DNA from: Gammaproteobacteria bacterium
GTDB taxonomy: Bacteria; Pseudomonadota; Gammaproteobacteria; Natronospirales; REEB76
NCBI GenBank assembly: GCA_035279405.1
Contig: DATEHU010000017.1
Span: 124,001 to 188,000, forward strand
Direction: 5' to 3'
DNA: 64,000 nucleotides
The translations under genes were made by a program, and so were the position numbers. Position 1 is the first letter of the stretch. The number at the start of each line of letters is the position of its first letter. This document shows positions 54,360 through 63,690 of the stretch, in pieces. The notes under the pieces are model-generated. The model saw nothing but the letters and a program-made list of their open reading frames with translations. It had not been told where the DNA came from and made no database searches.

Positions 54360-57251
54360 ATGAACCGCGCCGCCACTTGCCCCGCGTTGTTGATGCCCGG
54401 GCTTGAAGCCGGACTGACACAGTGGCGTGCCAACGGCGGCGATCCGGCACGCCTGCCTGCGGCCGTGAATGACAGCCTGTCGCGGGTCTGGGCAAGCAGT
54501 GCATTTGTGGCCGAAAGCTGCGTGCGTGAGCCGCAGCTCCTGGATGAATTGTGTGCATCCGGCGATCTGTTGAGCACCGAGTCCCCGGGCGCACGCGTGG
54601 CCGCGCAACTCGCGACGCGCACGTTTGTGTCGGAAGACGAACTCATGACCGTGCTGCGCCGCGTGCGGCGGCGTGAAATGCTGCGTATCGCCTGGCGCGA
54701 TCTCACCGGCTGGGCGGAGCTTGCGGAAACCCTGCGGGATTTGTCCGATCTCGCCGATGCCTGTCTCGAGGGCGCGCTCAAACCTTTGACGCAATGGCGT
54801 GCCGGACGCCACGGCGTGGCACGTAACGCCCGGGGTGTGCCCCAGACGCTCGTCGTACTCGCGCTCGGCAAACTCGGCGCCGGCGAACTCAACTTTTCTT
54901 CCGACGTGGATTTGATTTTTGCCTATCCAGAACACGGTGCGAGCGACGGCGCGAAACCGCTCGACAACGACGAGTATTTCCTGCACCTTGGTCAACGCTT
55001 CAAGCGCGTGCTGGACGAGCCGACCGCCGACGGTTTCGTATTCCGCGTGGACTTGCGCTTGCGCCCCTTCGGCGAAGCCGGACCGCTCGCCATGAGCTTT
55101 AATGCCATGGAGACCTATTACCAGAACCACGGTCGCGACTGGGAACGCTACGCGCTCATCAAAATGCGGCCCTGTGCCGGCGATGTCAAAGCGGGTGCGC
55201 AGCTTCTGGAGCGGCTGCGGCCCTTCGTGTACCGCCGTTACCTCGACTTCAACGCCTTCGAATCCTTGCGCGAGATGAAGGAGCTGATCCGCCAGGATGT
55301 CGCGCGCCGCGGGCTCGAAGACAACATCAAGCTGGGTCCCGGCGGCATCCGCGAGATCGAGTTCATCGCGCAGGTATTTCAGCTGATCCGCGGCGGGCGT
55401 GAACCGCCGCTGCGCACGCGCGCAGTGTTGCTGGTGTTGCGCCATCTGGGCGCGGAAAATTATTTGAAGCCGCAGGAAACCGCGGATCTGGCCGCGGCCT
55501 ATGAATTTCTGCGCCGCGTGGAAAACCGCCTGCAGGAATGGCGCGATCAGCAGACCCACGAACTGCCGCGCGATGCCGAGGGCCGCGCGCGTCTCGCCTG
55601 GACCATGAACTGCGCCGACTGGGATGAATTTGCCGCGGCACTCGCCACGCACCGCCGGCATGTGCAGCAGGTGTTCGACGCCGTGGTGGTGATGCCGCGC
55701 GCGCTGCGCGAGCAGCAGCACCGTGATTCGCCCTATACGTCCTTGTGGCAGGGCATGCTTGCCCGGGAAGATTCGGTCACGCGGCTGGAAAGCGCCGGGT
55801 ACGCCGAGGCCGCCGCCGTGGCCGAAGAGCTGGGCGCGCTGCGCAACAGCGGATTCATCAGCGGGCTCGGCACGCGCGGCCGCCAGCGGCTGGACGAACT
55901 CATGCCGCGGTTGCTGGAAACGGCCGCCGCCACGTCTTCACCCACCGCAACATTTCGGCGGCTGCTGCACGTGGTCGAGGCCATCGGCAAACGCTCCGCG
56001 TATCTGGCGCTGCTGGTGGAGCGGCCCACGGCGCTGCAACACCTTGCGCGGCTGGTGGCCGGCAGCAACTGGCTCGCCGATCTCGTCGCACGCTCGCCGC
56101 TGCTGCTCGACGAGCTGATTGATCCGCGCATCTTCAGCGAATTTCCGACGCAGGATTCGCTGCAACGCGAGCTGGAGACCGCATTCGCGGATATCCCCGC
56201 GGATGACCTGGAAGCGCAGATGGATGCGCTGCGCCAGTTCCAGCAGGCCGCGGTAGTGCGGGTGGCCGCGGCGGATCTGGCCGGTCAGGCACCGCTCATG
56301 AAGGTCAGCGATTTCCTCACCTGGATCGCCGAGCAGGTGATACGCAAGGCGCTCGACATCGCCTGGCGTCACATGCGCACGCGCCACGGCGAGCCGCAGT
56401 GCATCGAGCGCGGCCGGCTGCGGCGCGCGCGCTTCGGCGTGATTGCGTACGGCAAGCTCGGCGGCTGGGAGTTGGGCTATGGTTCGGACCTCGATCTGGT
56501 ATTCCTGCACGACAGCCGCAGCGGCGAACAGCAATCGAATGGCGCACGCGTGCTCGACAACAGCGAGTACTTCACGCGTCTCGCGCAGCGCGTCATCAAT
56601 ATCCTCTCGATCCCGACGGCCTCGGGGGTGCTTTATCAAGTGGACACTCGGCTGCGGCCGAGCGGTGCGGCCGGTTTGATCGTGAGTTCTCTGGACAGCT
56701 TCGCGCGCTATCAACGCGCGCAGGCCTGGACCTGGGAACACCAGGCTTTGCTGCGCGCCCGGCCGGTGGCCGGAGACAGCGAGGTGGGCACGGAATTCGA
56801 AGCGCTGCGCCGGGAGGTGCTCGGCAAACCGCGCGACGCGCAGACATTGCGCCGTGAGGTAGCCGAAATGCGGACGCGCATGCGGCACGAGCATGCGGCA
56901 AGCGCCGGGGAATTCGACCTCAAGCTGGATGCCGGCGGCCTCACGGACATCGAGTTCCTGGTGCAGTACTGGGTGCTGGCCAATGCGGACCGCCATCCCG
57001 CGCTGCTCGACTGGACTGACAACATCCGTAATCTGGAAGGATTGGTGGCTGAAAGGGTGGTCACGGCAGAGACCGGCGAGTTTCTGACGGACACCTATAA
57101 GGCCTTTCGCCGCATCGTGCATCGCACGAGCCTTGAAGGCCTGCCGGCGCGCATCCCGGCGGCGGAGGCAGAGCCGCGGCGTGCGCGTGTGCGGGAACTG
57201 TGGGCGTCAACCATCGGAGCATTGCCCGACGAAGCGCCTGCGAGGCCTTGA
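54360..57251 (+). CDS. glnE: Bifunctional glutamine synthetase adenylyltransferase/deadenylase
   Basis: A 963-residue GlnE (E. coli 946). Two nucleotidyltransferase domains are seen: GKLGAGELNFSSDVDLIF near residue 175 (deadenylylating half) and GKLGGWELGYGSDLDLVF near 700 (adenylylating half). It modifies glutamine synthetase in response to PII and glutamine. It is divergent from the rlmL-type gene with only 44 bases between the starts. Confidence 0.97.
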   Translation: MNRAATCPALLMPGLEAGLTQWRANGGDPARLPAAVNDSLSRVWASSAFVAESCVREPQLLDELCASGDLLSTESPGARVAAQLATRTFVSEDELMTVLRRVRRREMLRIAWRDLTGWAELAETLRDLSDLADACLEGALKPLTQWRAGRHGVARNARGVPQTLVVLALGKLGAGELNFSSDVDLIFAYPEHGASDGAKPLDNDEYFLHLGQRFKRVLDEPTADGFVFRVDLRLRPFGEAGPLAMSFNAMETYYQNHGRDWERYALIKMRPCAGDVKAGAQLLERLRPFVYRRYLDFNAFESLREMKELIRQDVARRGLEDNIKLGPGGIREIEFIAQVFQLIRGGREPPLRTRAVLLVLRHLGAENYLKPQETADLAAAYEFLRRVENRLQEWRDQQTHELPRDAEGRARLAWTMNCADWDEFAAALATHRRHVQQVFDAVVVMPRALREQQHRDSPYTSLWQGMLAREDSVTRLESAGYAEAAAVAEELGALRNSGFISGLGTRGRQRLDELMPRLLETAAATSSPTATFRRLLHVVEAIGKRSAYLALLVERPTALQHLARLVAGSNWLADLVARSPLLLDELIDPRIFSEFPTQDSLQRELETAFADIPADDLEAQMDALRQFQQAAVVRVAAADLAGQAPLMKVSDFLTWIAEQVIRKALDIAWRHMRTRHGEPQCIERGRLRRARFGVIAYGKLGGWELGYGSDLDLVFLHDSRSGEQQSNGARVLDNSEYFTRLAQRVINILSIPTASGVLYQVDTRLRPSGAAGLIVSSLDSFARYQRAQAWTWEHQALLRARPVAGDSEVGTEFEALRREVLGKPRDAQTLRREVAEMRTRMRHEHAASAGEFDLKLDAGGLTDIEFLVQYWVLANADRHPALLDWTDNIRNLEGLVAERVVTAETGEFLTDTYKAFRRIVHRTSLEGLPARIPAAEAEPRRARVRELWASTIGALPDEAPARP

Positions 57252-57257
57252 TATAAT
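57252..57257 (+). promoter_or_regulatory. Possible -10 box before the zinc-finger protein gene
   Basis: A perfect TATAAT overlaps the end of glnE, 31 bases before the GTG start. No good -35 box is seen. Confidence 0.4.
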
Positions 57258-57288
57258 CGCCAGCCTCCTACGCCAACCGGACGCAAAC

Positions 57289-57495
57289 GTGAGCCAGCCT
57301 GCCGTCAAGACTCAAAAACAGGGAACGCCGAACGCCAAGCGTCACTACGACGTTACCCGCAAGGATTTGCCGTTGCACTGTCCCACGGACGGCATGAGTC
57401 TGTGGAATTCGCATCCGCGGGTGTTCCTCGCCATAGAAGCCACCGGCAACATCAAGTGCCCCTACTGCGGTGCGACGTACACGCTGGTTGACTGA
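57289..57495 (+). CDS. CHCC-type zinc-finger domain protein
   Basis: A 68-residue protein ending in a zf-CHCC domain: LHCPTDGMSLWNSHPRVFLAI followed by IKCPYCGATYTLVD (Cys, His, Cys, Cys). The domain is related to the mitochondrial complex I subunit NDUFS6; its bacterial role is unknown. The GTG start fits the usual family length. It often lies near glycosyltransferase or ilvE genes, and here precedes the LPS genes. Confidence 0.85.
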   Translation: MSQPAVKTQKQGTPNAKRHYDVTRKDLPLHCPTDGMSLWNSHPRVFLAIEATGNIKCPYCGATYTLVD

Positions 57496-57519
57496 CACGG
57501 CGTCACGGCGGAGAGCCGC

Positions 57520-58278
57520 ATGAGCAAAGCGCTTTCCCGGATTTCCGTCGTCATGATCGTGCGCGATGCCGCGGCCACGCTGGCGACCACACTCGACTCG
57601 GTGCGCGAGTTCGGCGAAGTGGTCCTGTACGACAACGGCTCCCGCGACGGAACTCTGGAAATCGCCGCGCGCTACCCGAATGCGAGGGTTCAGCAGGGTG
57701 AGTTCACCGGCTTTGGCCCCACGCGCAAGGCCGCGGCGTCGCTGGCGAAGAACGACTGGATTTTTTCGCTTGATGCCGACGAAGTCGTCGAGCCCGGTCT
57801 GGCTGCGGCCATCGCCGGACTCACGCTGGACAAGCCGGAGCAGGCCTATTCGGTCGAGCGCCAGAATTTTCTTCTCGGCAAGCGCGTGCGCCACGGCGGC
57901 TGGGGCAGCCAGCGACTCACACGCCTGTATAACCGGCGTACCCACCAATTCAACGCCGTGGCGGTGCACGAGAAGGTGGAATTGCAGGCCGGCGAGCGGG
58001 CCGTGCCGCTCACGGGAGTACTGCGCCACACCGCGATGCGCGATGCCGGCGATTTCCTGGTGAAAATGCACCGCTACACCATGCTCAAGGCGGGGGAATC
58101 CACGCGCACCTATCCGCCGGCTATCATTTTATTCAAGACCGTGTGGGCGTTCATCCGCGCCTATTTCCTCAGGCTCGGCATGCTGGATGGTTGGCGCGGC
58201 CTGCTGATTTCAGTATCCGAAGCCAACGGCGTGTTCTATAAATATATAGTTATCTATTCAAAGAGAGATCAAACATGA
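57520..58278 (+). CDS. Glycosyltransferase family 2 (WaaE/KdtX-like, LPS core)
   Basis: A 252-residue GT2 enzyme: [20 protein letters not shown] at the nucleotide-sugar site, the metal-binding LDADE (near 87) and a VHEKVE catalytic region. It resembles WaaE/KdtX beta-1,4-glucosyltransferases that add sugar to heptose I of the LPS core. The C-terminal part is hydrophobic and basic, suiting the inner face of the membrane. Its stop overlaps the rfaD start by 4 bases, which supports a role in core synthesis. Confidence 0.88.
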   Translation: MSKALSRISVVMIVRDAAATLATTLDSVREFGEVVLYDNGSRDGTLEIAARYPNARVQQGEFTGFGPTRKAAASLAKNDWIFSLDADEVVEPGLAAAIAGLTLDKPEQAYSVERQNFLLGKRVRHGGWGSQRLTRLYNRRTHQFNAVAVHEKVELQAGERAVPLTGVLRHTAMRDAGDFLVKMHRYTMLKAGESTRTYPPAIILFKTVWAFIRAYFLRLGMLDGWRGLLISVSEANGVFYKYIVIYSKRDQT

Positions 58279-59216
58279 TCATCGTCACCGGCGCGGCCGG
58301 CTTCGTGGGCAGCAATCTGGTGCTGGCGCTCAACCGGCGCGGCCGCACCGACATGATTGCGGTGGACGACCTCAAGGACGGCACCAAGTTCCGGAATCTC
58401 GTGGAGGCGGAGATCGCGGATTACCTCGACAAGGATCAATTCCTGCAACAGCTCACCGCGGGCACGCTCGGCCCGATTGAGGCGGTATTCCACAACGGCG
58501 CCTGTTCCGACACCACCGAGTGGGACGGCCATTACATGATGACCGTGAACTATGACTACTCCAAGACGCTGTTGGAATATTGCCTGACTCACAAAATTCC
58601 GTTCCTCTATGCCTCGTCGGCCGCGGTGTACGGCGGCGGCAAGGTGTTCAAGGAAGAGCGTCAATACGAGGCGCCGCTCAACCTTTACGGCTATTCCAAG
58701 TTCCTGTTCGATCAGTATGTGCGCCGCCGCATGCAGGCCGCGTTCAAGAGCCAGATCGCCGGCTTCCGCTACTTCAATGTCTATGGCCCGCGCGAGCAGC
58801 ACAAGGGCAAGATGGCCAGTACCGCCTTCCACTTCAACAACGAGATACTTGCCACCGGCAACTGTAAGCTCTTCGAAGGTAGCGGTGGTTACAAGGACGG
58901 CGAGCAGCGCCGCGATTTCATTCACGTGGACGACGTGTGCGCCGTGAATCTCTGGGCTTTCGATCACCCCAAGGTCTCCGGCATCTTCAACCTCGGCACC
59001 GGCAAGAGCCAGACCTTCAACGAGGTGGCCAATGCCGTCATCAAGTTCCACGGCAAGGGCAAGATCGAATACATCGCGTTCCCGGAAAATCTGAAAGGCC
59101 GTTACCAGAGCTTCACCGAAGCCGATATGAGCGCGCTGCGTGCCGCCGGTTGCGAGCACAAGTTCATGACGGTGGAGCAGGGGGTGCAGAAATACATGGA
59201 GTGGCTGAACAAATAA
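58275..59216 (+). CDS. rfaD: ADP-L-glycero-D-manno-heptose-6-epimerase
   Basis: A 313-residue short-chain dehydrogenase/epimerase (E. coli 310). NADP-binding [10 protein letters not shown] (5-14), the catalytic Tyr138/Lys142 in YGYSK, and [14 protein letters not shown] are all present. It makes ADP-L,D-heptose, the donor for the LPS inner core, used by the heptosyltransferase encoded downstream. Confidence 0.97.
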   Translation: MIIVTGAAGFVGSNLVLALNRRGRTDMIAVDDLKDGTKFRNLVEAEIADYLDKDQFLQQLTAGTLGPIEAVFHNGACSDTTEWDGHYMMTVNYDYSKTLLEYCLTHKIPFLYASSAAVYGGGKVFKEERQYEAPLNLYGYSKFLFDQYVRRRMQAAFKSQIAGFRYFNVYGPREQHKGKMASTAFHFNNEILATGNCKLFEGSGGYKDGEQRRDFIHVDDVCAVNLWAFDHPKVSGIFNLGTGKSQTFNEVANAVIKFHGKGKIEYIAFPENLKGRYQSFTEADMSALRAAGCEHKFMTVEQGVQKYMEWLNK

Positions 59217-59224
59217 TTGCGCAG

Positions 59225-59310
59225 CCGCTTTGTCCCCTCGCCCCGTTGAGGGGAGAGGCCAGGGTGAGGGGTGATCAATTCCCCCTCATCCCCACCTTCT
59301 CCCGCAGGGT
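59225..59310. repeat. Repeats between rfaD and waaF
   Basis: CCCCTCGCCCCGTTGAGGGGAGAGG, GGGTGAGGGGTG, CCCCCTCATCCCC and CTCCCGCAGGGTGAAGGAG: members of the CTCTCCC/GGGTGAGG family. Confidence 0.7.
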
Positions 59311-59325
59311 GAAGGAGTCAAAACA

Positions 59326-60354
59326 ATGAATAGCACCCCTAACCCCTCACCCCTCACCCCTCACCGCATTTTAGTTGTCGGCCCTGCCTGGATCGGCGAC
59401 ATGGTGATGGCGCAAAGCCTGTTCGTCACCCTCAAGCAGCGTTTTCCCGATTGTGAGATTGACGTGCTGGCGCCGGCTTGGTCGAAGTCGCTGCTGGCGC
59501 GCATGCCCGAAGTGCATGCCGCACACAGCATGCCTCTGGGGCACGGTGAATTCGGCTTCGGTGCGCGCCGGCGGCTGGGGCACCTGCTGCGCGGACGTTA
59601 CGATCAAGCCATCGTCATGCCGCGCTCCTGGAAGTCCGCGCTGGTGCCGCTCTTTGCCGGTATTCCACGGCGTACCGGCTATCGCGGTGAGTGGCGTTAC
59701 GGCCTCATCAACGATATGCGCACGCTCGACAAGTCCGTGCTTACCCAGACGGTGCAGCGTTACGTGGCGCTGGGACTGGAGCAAGGCGACACGTTGCCGC
59801 CGCCCATTCCGCATTCTGCATTGCGCGTGGATACGCGGAACCAAAACGCCTTGCTGGACAAGCTGGCATTGAACCGCGATCGGCCGGTCATTGCTGTCAT
59901 GCCCGGGGCTGAATATGGTCCGAGCAAGCGCTGGCCGACGGATCACTTCGGCGACCTTGCAAAGCGCTTGGTTGCAGCGGGCAAGCAGGTGTGGGTATTC
60001 GGCTCGACAAAGGAACAGCCGCTCGGCGAGGAAATTCTTCGCATCGCCGGCCGGCATGTCGTGAATCTCTGTGGTGAGACCCGGCTCGAAGATGTCATTG
60101 ACCTCATGTCGCTGGCCGAAACCGCGGTGACCAACGACTCCGGTCTCATGCACATCGCGGCCGCCGTAAGCATCAAGGTAGTCGCGCTTTACGGCTCTTC
60201 GACGCCCGATTACACCCCGCCGCTTACCGACAAGGCGGAAATCGTCTATCTGCACCTCGATTGCAGCCCGTGTTTCCGGCGCGAATGCCCGTTCGGCCAC
60301 ACCAATTGCCTGAACCACATGAGCGTAGATGAGGTCCAACGAATTATTCCCTAA
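59326..60354 (+). CDS. waaF: Lipopolysaccharide heptosyltransferase II
   Basis: A 342-residue GT9 heptosyltransferase. The N-terminal ILVVGPAWIGDMVMAQ, the KRWP motif of the ADP-heptose site (GPSKRWP) and TNDSGLMHIAAA are typical of WaaF, which adds heptose II to the inner core at the inner membrane. The first 12 residues (MNSTPNPSPLTP) are encoded by a CCCCTCACCCCTCACC minisatellite-like tract, so the N-terminus may be added sequence or a later GTT/ATT start may be used. Confidence 0.94.
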   Translation: MNSTPNPSPLTPHRILVVGPAWIGDMVMAQSLFVTLKQRFPDCEIDVLAPAWSKSLLARMPEVHAAHSMPLGHGEFGFGARRRLGHLLRGRYDQAIVMPRSWKSALVPLFAGIPRRTGYRGEWRYGLINDMRTLDKSVLTQTVQRYVALGLEQGDTLPPPIPHSALRVDTRNQNALLDKLALNRDRPVIAVMPGAEYGPSKRWPTDHFGDLAKRLVAAGKQVWVFGSTKEQPLGEEILRIAGRHVVNLCGETRLEDVIDLMSLAETAVTNDSGLMHIAAAVSIKVVALYGSSTPDYTPPLTDKAEIVYLHLDCSPCFRRECPFGHTNCLNHMSVDEVQRIIP

Positions 60355-60382
60355 GAGCACCTTGCAACATGAATGCCTGTGT

Positions 60383-60445
60383 CAAATCCCCCTGCGCGCA
60401 GAGCGCGCCCCCCCCTTTGCAAAGGGGGGGGGAGGGGCGATTTCA
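60383..60445. repeat. Palindromic repeat between waaF and the ECF sigma gene
   Basis: CAAATCCCCC, an internal GCGCGCAGAGCGCGC palindrome, CCCCCCTTTGCAAAGGGGGG and GGGGCGATTTCA. The most regular unit of this family in the window. Nothing coding is seen in 60446-60533. Confidence 0.85.
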
Positions 60446-60533
60446 GGTGCTCCGAATAATCATCGTCGCGCATATAGTCAGACGCTCTGCGGTAGCATCC
60501 CCATCGGGATAGCAATGGAGCAACGGCGCACTC

Positions 60534-61790
60534 ATGGACCAGGACGCCACACAAGTTGTCCGTACCGCGGTGGATTCGATTTACCGCACCGAATCGCGGC
60601 GCGTGCTGGCGACGCTCATCCGGCTTGTGGGCGATTTCGATCTGGCCGAAGAAGCCCTGCACGATGCCTTCGCGGCCGCTCTCGCGCAGTGGCCTTCTGA
60701 GGGAGTGCCGGAAAATCCGCGCGCCTGGCTGGTTTCCACTGGCCGCTTCAAGGCCATAGACAAGCTGCGCCGCGATGCGCGCTTCGAGGCCCTCGACGCC
60801 GCAGCCGCACAGGTGGAGGCACTTGCTGACGAAAGTGCCGCGCCGGACGCAGAACCCGGGAGTATCGCGGACGACCGGCTGCGGTTGATTTTTACCTGCT
60901 GCCATCCGGCGCTCGCGCCCGACGCGCAGGTGGCTTTGACGCTGCGCGAAGTCTGCGGTCTGACCACCGAGGAAATCGCCAGCGCCTTTCTCACCCGCGC
61001 ACCCACCATTGCCCAGCGCATCGTGCGCGCCAAGAATAAAATCCGCGAGGCGGACATCCCCTACGAAGTGCCGGTGCGCGCCGAGTTGCCGGAACGGCTC
61101 GACGGTGTACTGCGCGTCATCTACCTGGTGTTCAATGAGGGTTACTCGGCTTCCTCTGGCGCGGCACTGACGCGTAGCGATCTCTCCCGCGAAGCCATCC
61201 GACTCGGCCGGCTGCTTCTGGAAATGCTGCCGGAACTGGAAGTAATGGGTTTGCTGGCGCTGATGCTATTGCAGGAATCGCGGCGCGCGGCACGCAGCAC
61301 AAAGGAAGGCGAACTGATCCTGCTGGAAGATCAGAACCGTTTGCTCTGGAACCGCGAACAGATTGCCGAAGGTCTGGCTCTGATTGAACGCGCTTTCGCC
61401 TCACGCCGCGTCGGGCATTACACTTTGCAAGCGACAATTGCGGCCGAACATGCGCGCGCTCCAAGCGCCGCGACTACCGACTGGAAACGCATCGTTGATT
61501 TGTACGACGCGCTGCAATCGTTGCAACCCTCGCCGGTGGTGGAACTGAACCGCGCCGTTGCCGTGGCCATGTCCCATGGCCCGGCGGTGGGTCTCGACCT
61601 GATTGACGCGTTGCTCGCACGCGGTGAACTCGCGGATTACCATCTGGCCCACGCGGCCCGCGCCGATCTTTGCCGGCGGCTCGGCAGGACCGCCGAAGCC
61701 CGTACAGCTTATGAACGTGCGCTCACCCTCGCGCGTCAGGAACCAGAGCGGCGCTTCTTGGAACGCCGCCTGGCTGCCTTGCCGGAATAG
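60534..61790 (+). CDS. ECF42-type extracytoplasmic function sigma factor with C-terminal TPR-like extension
   Basis: A 418-residue sigma factor. Region 2 (LVGDFDLAEEALHDAFAAAL, residues about 30-50) and region 4 (LTLREVCGLTTEEIASAFL, near 140-160) are followed by about 230 residues of helical, TPR-like sequence (VYLVFNEGYSASSG and HYTLQATIAAEHA). This build, with DGPF/YCII proteins downstream, matches the ECF42 group, which lacks an anti-sigma factor; the C-terminal extension is thought to be needed for activity. The gene starts an operon-like run with two DGPF genes. Confidence 0.9.
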   Translation: MDQDATQVVRTAVDSIYRTESRRVLATLIRLVGDFDLAEEALHDAFAAALAQWPSEGVPENPRAWLVSTGRFKAIDKLRRDARFEALDAAAAQVEALADESAAPDAEPGSIADDRLRLIFTCCHPALAPDAQVALTLREVCGLTTEEIASAFLTRAPTIAQRIVRAKNKIREADIPYEVPVRAELPERLDGVLRVIYLVFNEGYSASSGAALTRSDLSREAIRLGRLLLEMLPELEVMGLLALMLLQESRRAARSTKEGELILLEDQNRLLWNREQIAEGLALIERAFASRRVGHYTLQATIAAEHARAPSAATTDWKRIVDLYDALQSLQPSPVVELNRAVAVAMSHGPAVGLDLIDALLARGELADYHLAHAARADLCRRLGRTAEARTAYERALTLARQEPERRFLERRLAALPE

Positions 61791-61872
61791 GCGGCGCATA
61801 CTTTTCACTTTGGCCACCTGCCGAATCCAGGCCAACCCATCCGACTATCCAAGGAGAACGGAAGCGGCGGTC

Positions 61873-61900
61873 TGTCGAAATCCCGAGTCGCCGTTCGACC
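61873..61900 (+). promoter_or_regulatory. Predicted ECF42-dependent promoter of the DGPF genes
   Basis: TGTCGA (61873-61878) and CGACC (61896-61900) are separated by 17 bases. The consensus reported for ECF42 promoters is TGTCGA in the -35 region and CGA/TC in the -10 region (recalled from work on Streptomyces). The site lies 39 bases before the first DGPF gene. No equal match lies in front of the sigma gene itself. Confidence 0.6.
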
Positions 61901-61938
61901 ATGGAGTAAGAGCCCCCAATCCTGGCCTGGAGTGAAAC

Positions 61939-62304
61939 ATGAAATATCTGTGCCTGGTTTATCTGGACGAGAAACGACTGGAGGAGGTACCCGATGCCGA
62001 GTGTGTGGCTTTTGACACGGGGCTGCGGGCAGACGGCCGCTGCCTTGCCTCCGAGGCGCTGCAATCGGTTACTACGGCTACTACCGTGCGGGTGCGCAAC
62101 GGTCAGGTGGCCATCACCGATGGACCGTTTGCCGAGACTAAGGAGCAACTGGCCGGGTTCTACATGGTTGAGGCGCGCGACCTGAACGAAGCCATCCAAA
62201 TTGCCGCAAAGATTCCGCCGGCGCGCGTCGGCAGTATCGAGGTGCGGCCCATCCGGCCGATCCGCGAAACCGTTGTGGCGGCGCAGGCGCAGCGGCAACG
62301 CTGA
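61939..62304 (+). CDS. DGPF (YCII-related) protein, first copy
   Basis: A 121-residue YCII-domain protein with the namesake motif ITDGPFAETKEQLAGFY (near 58-74) and the N-terminus KYLCLVYLDE. These proteins have a dimeric ferredoxin-like fold; the conserved Asp and His residues suggest an enzyme, but the reaction is unknown. It follows the sigma gene after 148 bases, behind the predicted ECF42 promoter, with GGAG 7 bases upstream. Confidence 0.9.
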   Translation: MKYLCLVYLDEKRLEEVPDAECVAFDTGLRADGRCLASEALQSVTTATTVRVRNGQVAITDGPFAETKEQLAGFYMVEARDLNEAIQIAAKIPPARVGSIEVRPIRPIRETVVAAQAQRQR

Positions 62305-62334
62305 TTCATTCACCATTTAATAGGAGATACTGCA

Positions 62335-62760
62335 ATGAGAGTTATGGTCATTGTCAAAGCAAACAAAGAAACCGAAGCCGGCGTCATGCCGAAGCGTGAG
62401 CTGTTGGAACCCATGGGCAAGTTCAACGAGGAGCTGGTGAAAGTCGGCGTGATGCTCGCCGGCGATGGGTTACACCCCAGTTCCAAAGGCAAGCGCGTGC
62501 GCTTCGAGGGCGCCAAGCGTACCGTGACGGACGGCCCTTTCACCGAAACCAAGGAACTGATTGCTGGCTTCTGGATATGGAAGGTGAAATCCATGCAGGA
62601 AGCCGTAGACTGGCTAAAGCGCGCGCCTTTTGACGGCGGCGCCGAAGTGGAGATCCGTCCGGTGTTCGAGGCGGAGGATTTCGGCGATGAATTGACCCCG
62701 GAGATGCGCGAGCGGGGAGCGCGCATGCGCGAGCAGCTTGCCAAGAATCCGAAGCACTAA
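62335..62760 (+). CDS. DGPF (YCII-related) protein, second copy
   Basis: A 141-residue paralogue of the preceding gene with MRVMVIVKANKETEAG at the start and VTDGPFTETKELIAGFWIW. Its longer C-terminus ends with an acidic helical stretch (LTPEMRERGARMREQL). It begins 30 bases after the first copy, so they are co-transcribed. The pair is typical of ECF42 loci. Confidence 0.9.
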   Translation: MRVMVIVKANKETEAGVMPKRELLEPMGKFNEELVKVGVMLAGDGLHPSSKGKRVRFEGAKRTVTDGPFTETKELIAGFWIWKVKSMQEAVDWLKRAPFDGGAEVEIRPVFEAEDFGDELTPEMRERGARMREQLAKNPKH

Positions 62761-62786
62761 ACTAATCACATAATCAGGAAAGCACC

Positions 62787-63207
62787 ATGCAAATTCAACC
62801 GTATCTGTTTTTCCAGGGACGTTGCGAAGAGGCCGTTGAGTATTACAAAAAAACATCTCGGCGCCAAACAAGGAAGACTGATGCGCTATCAGGACAGTCC
62901 GGAACCACCACCGCCCGGCATGGTGCCACCTGGTTACGAAGACAAGGTGATGTACACAGAATTTCGCGTCGGCGACACCCAGGTGATGGCATGCGACGAC
63001 GCTACCCAGACCATTACCGGCTTTCAAGGCTTTCGCCTGTCGCTCAGCGTGACGAATGAGGCAGAAGCCAAGCGCGTGTTTGCCGCGCTGGCCAACGGCG
63101 GTGAAGTGAACATGCCGCTCGCCAAAACCTTCTTTTCATCTTGTTTCGGCATGCTCAAGGATAAATTCGGTGTGGGCTGGATGATCATCGTTCCAGCTGA
63201 AAGCTGA
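62787..63207 (+). pseudogene. VOC/PhnB-like gene with a frameshift in an A-run
   Basis: The first frame gives MQIQPYLFFQGRCEEAVEYYKK and the next frame goes on with HLGAKQGRLMRYQDSPEPPPP, then YTEFRVGDTQVMACDD and GWMIIVPAES to the end. Together they form one PhnB-like VOC protein of about 140 residues. The break is in a run of seven A (62847-62853); six A would restore a single frame. It is either a recent slippage mutation or a base-calling error. VOC genes are common in ECF42 neighbourhoods. Confidence 0.85.
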
Positions 63208-63245
63208 TTCTGCGAGAGATCCGAAACATAAATGGAGAGAAATTT

Positions 63246-63644
63246 ATGCAGTACGCTATTGAAACTGCTCCCGCATCCAAAGCCATGCTTTGGACGGGCC
63301 GCATTATCGTCATCCTGGCCACGCTGTTTTTCCTGTTTGATGCCGCCATGAAACTGTTCATGCCGGGGCTGGTGGTCAAGGCTACTAGCTGGCACGAAGG
63401 CGTGGTGGTCGGTCTCGGCATCATATTGCTGATCAGCACCGTTCTGTATGCCATTCCGCGCACGTCGGTGCTGGGTGCCATTTTGATTACCGGTTATCTG
63501 GGCGGAGCGGTAGCAACCAATCTATTTGTGCCCGTGGCACCGGTGTTGAATATCAGCCTCGCCGTTATCTACGGCATCCTGGTTTGGGGAGGCTTATTTT
63601 TACGCGATCCGCAGTTGCGGGCAATTCTCCCCGTGCGGCGTTGA
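63246..63644 (+). CDS. DoxX-like family membrane protein
   Basis: A 132-residue protein with four membrane helices: GRIIVILATLFFLFDAAMKL, GLGIILLISTVLYAI, LGAILITGYLGGAVATNL and LAVIYGILVWGGLFL. The FDAAMKL and TGYLGGAVATN blocks are typical of DoxX-like proteins that lie beside sigma factor and VOC genes. AATGGAGAG lies 6 bases upstream. The biochemical role is unknown. Confidence 0.86.
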   Translation: MQYAIETAPASKAMLWTGRIIVILATLFFLFDAAMKLFMPGLVVKATSWHEGVVVGLGIILLISTVLYAIPRTSVLGAILITGYLGGAVATNLFVPVAPVLNISLAVIYGILVWGGLFLRDPQLRAILPVRR

Positions 63645-63690
63645 TGTGGAATTGTTCGGAGTCATTTGATACTTCATGGGAGATATGGAA

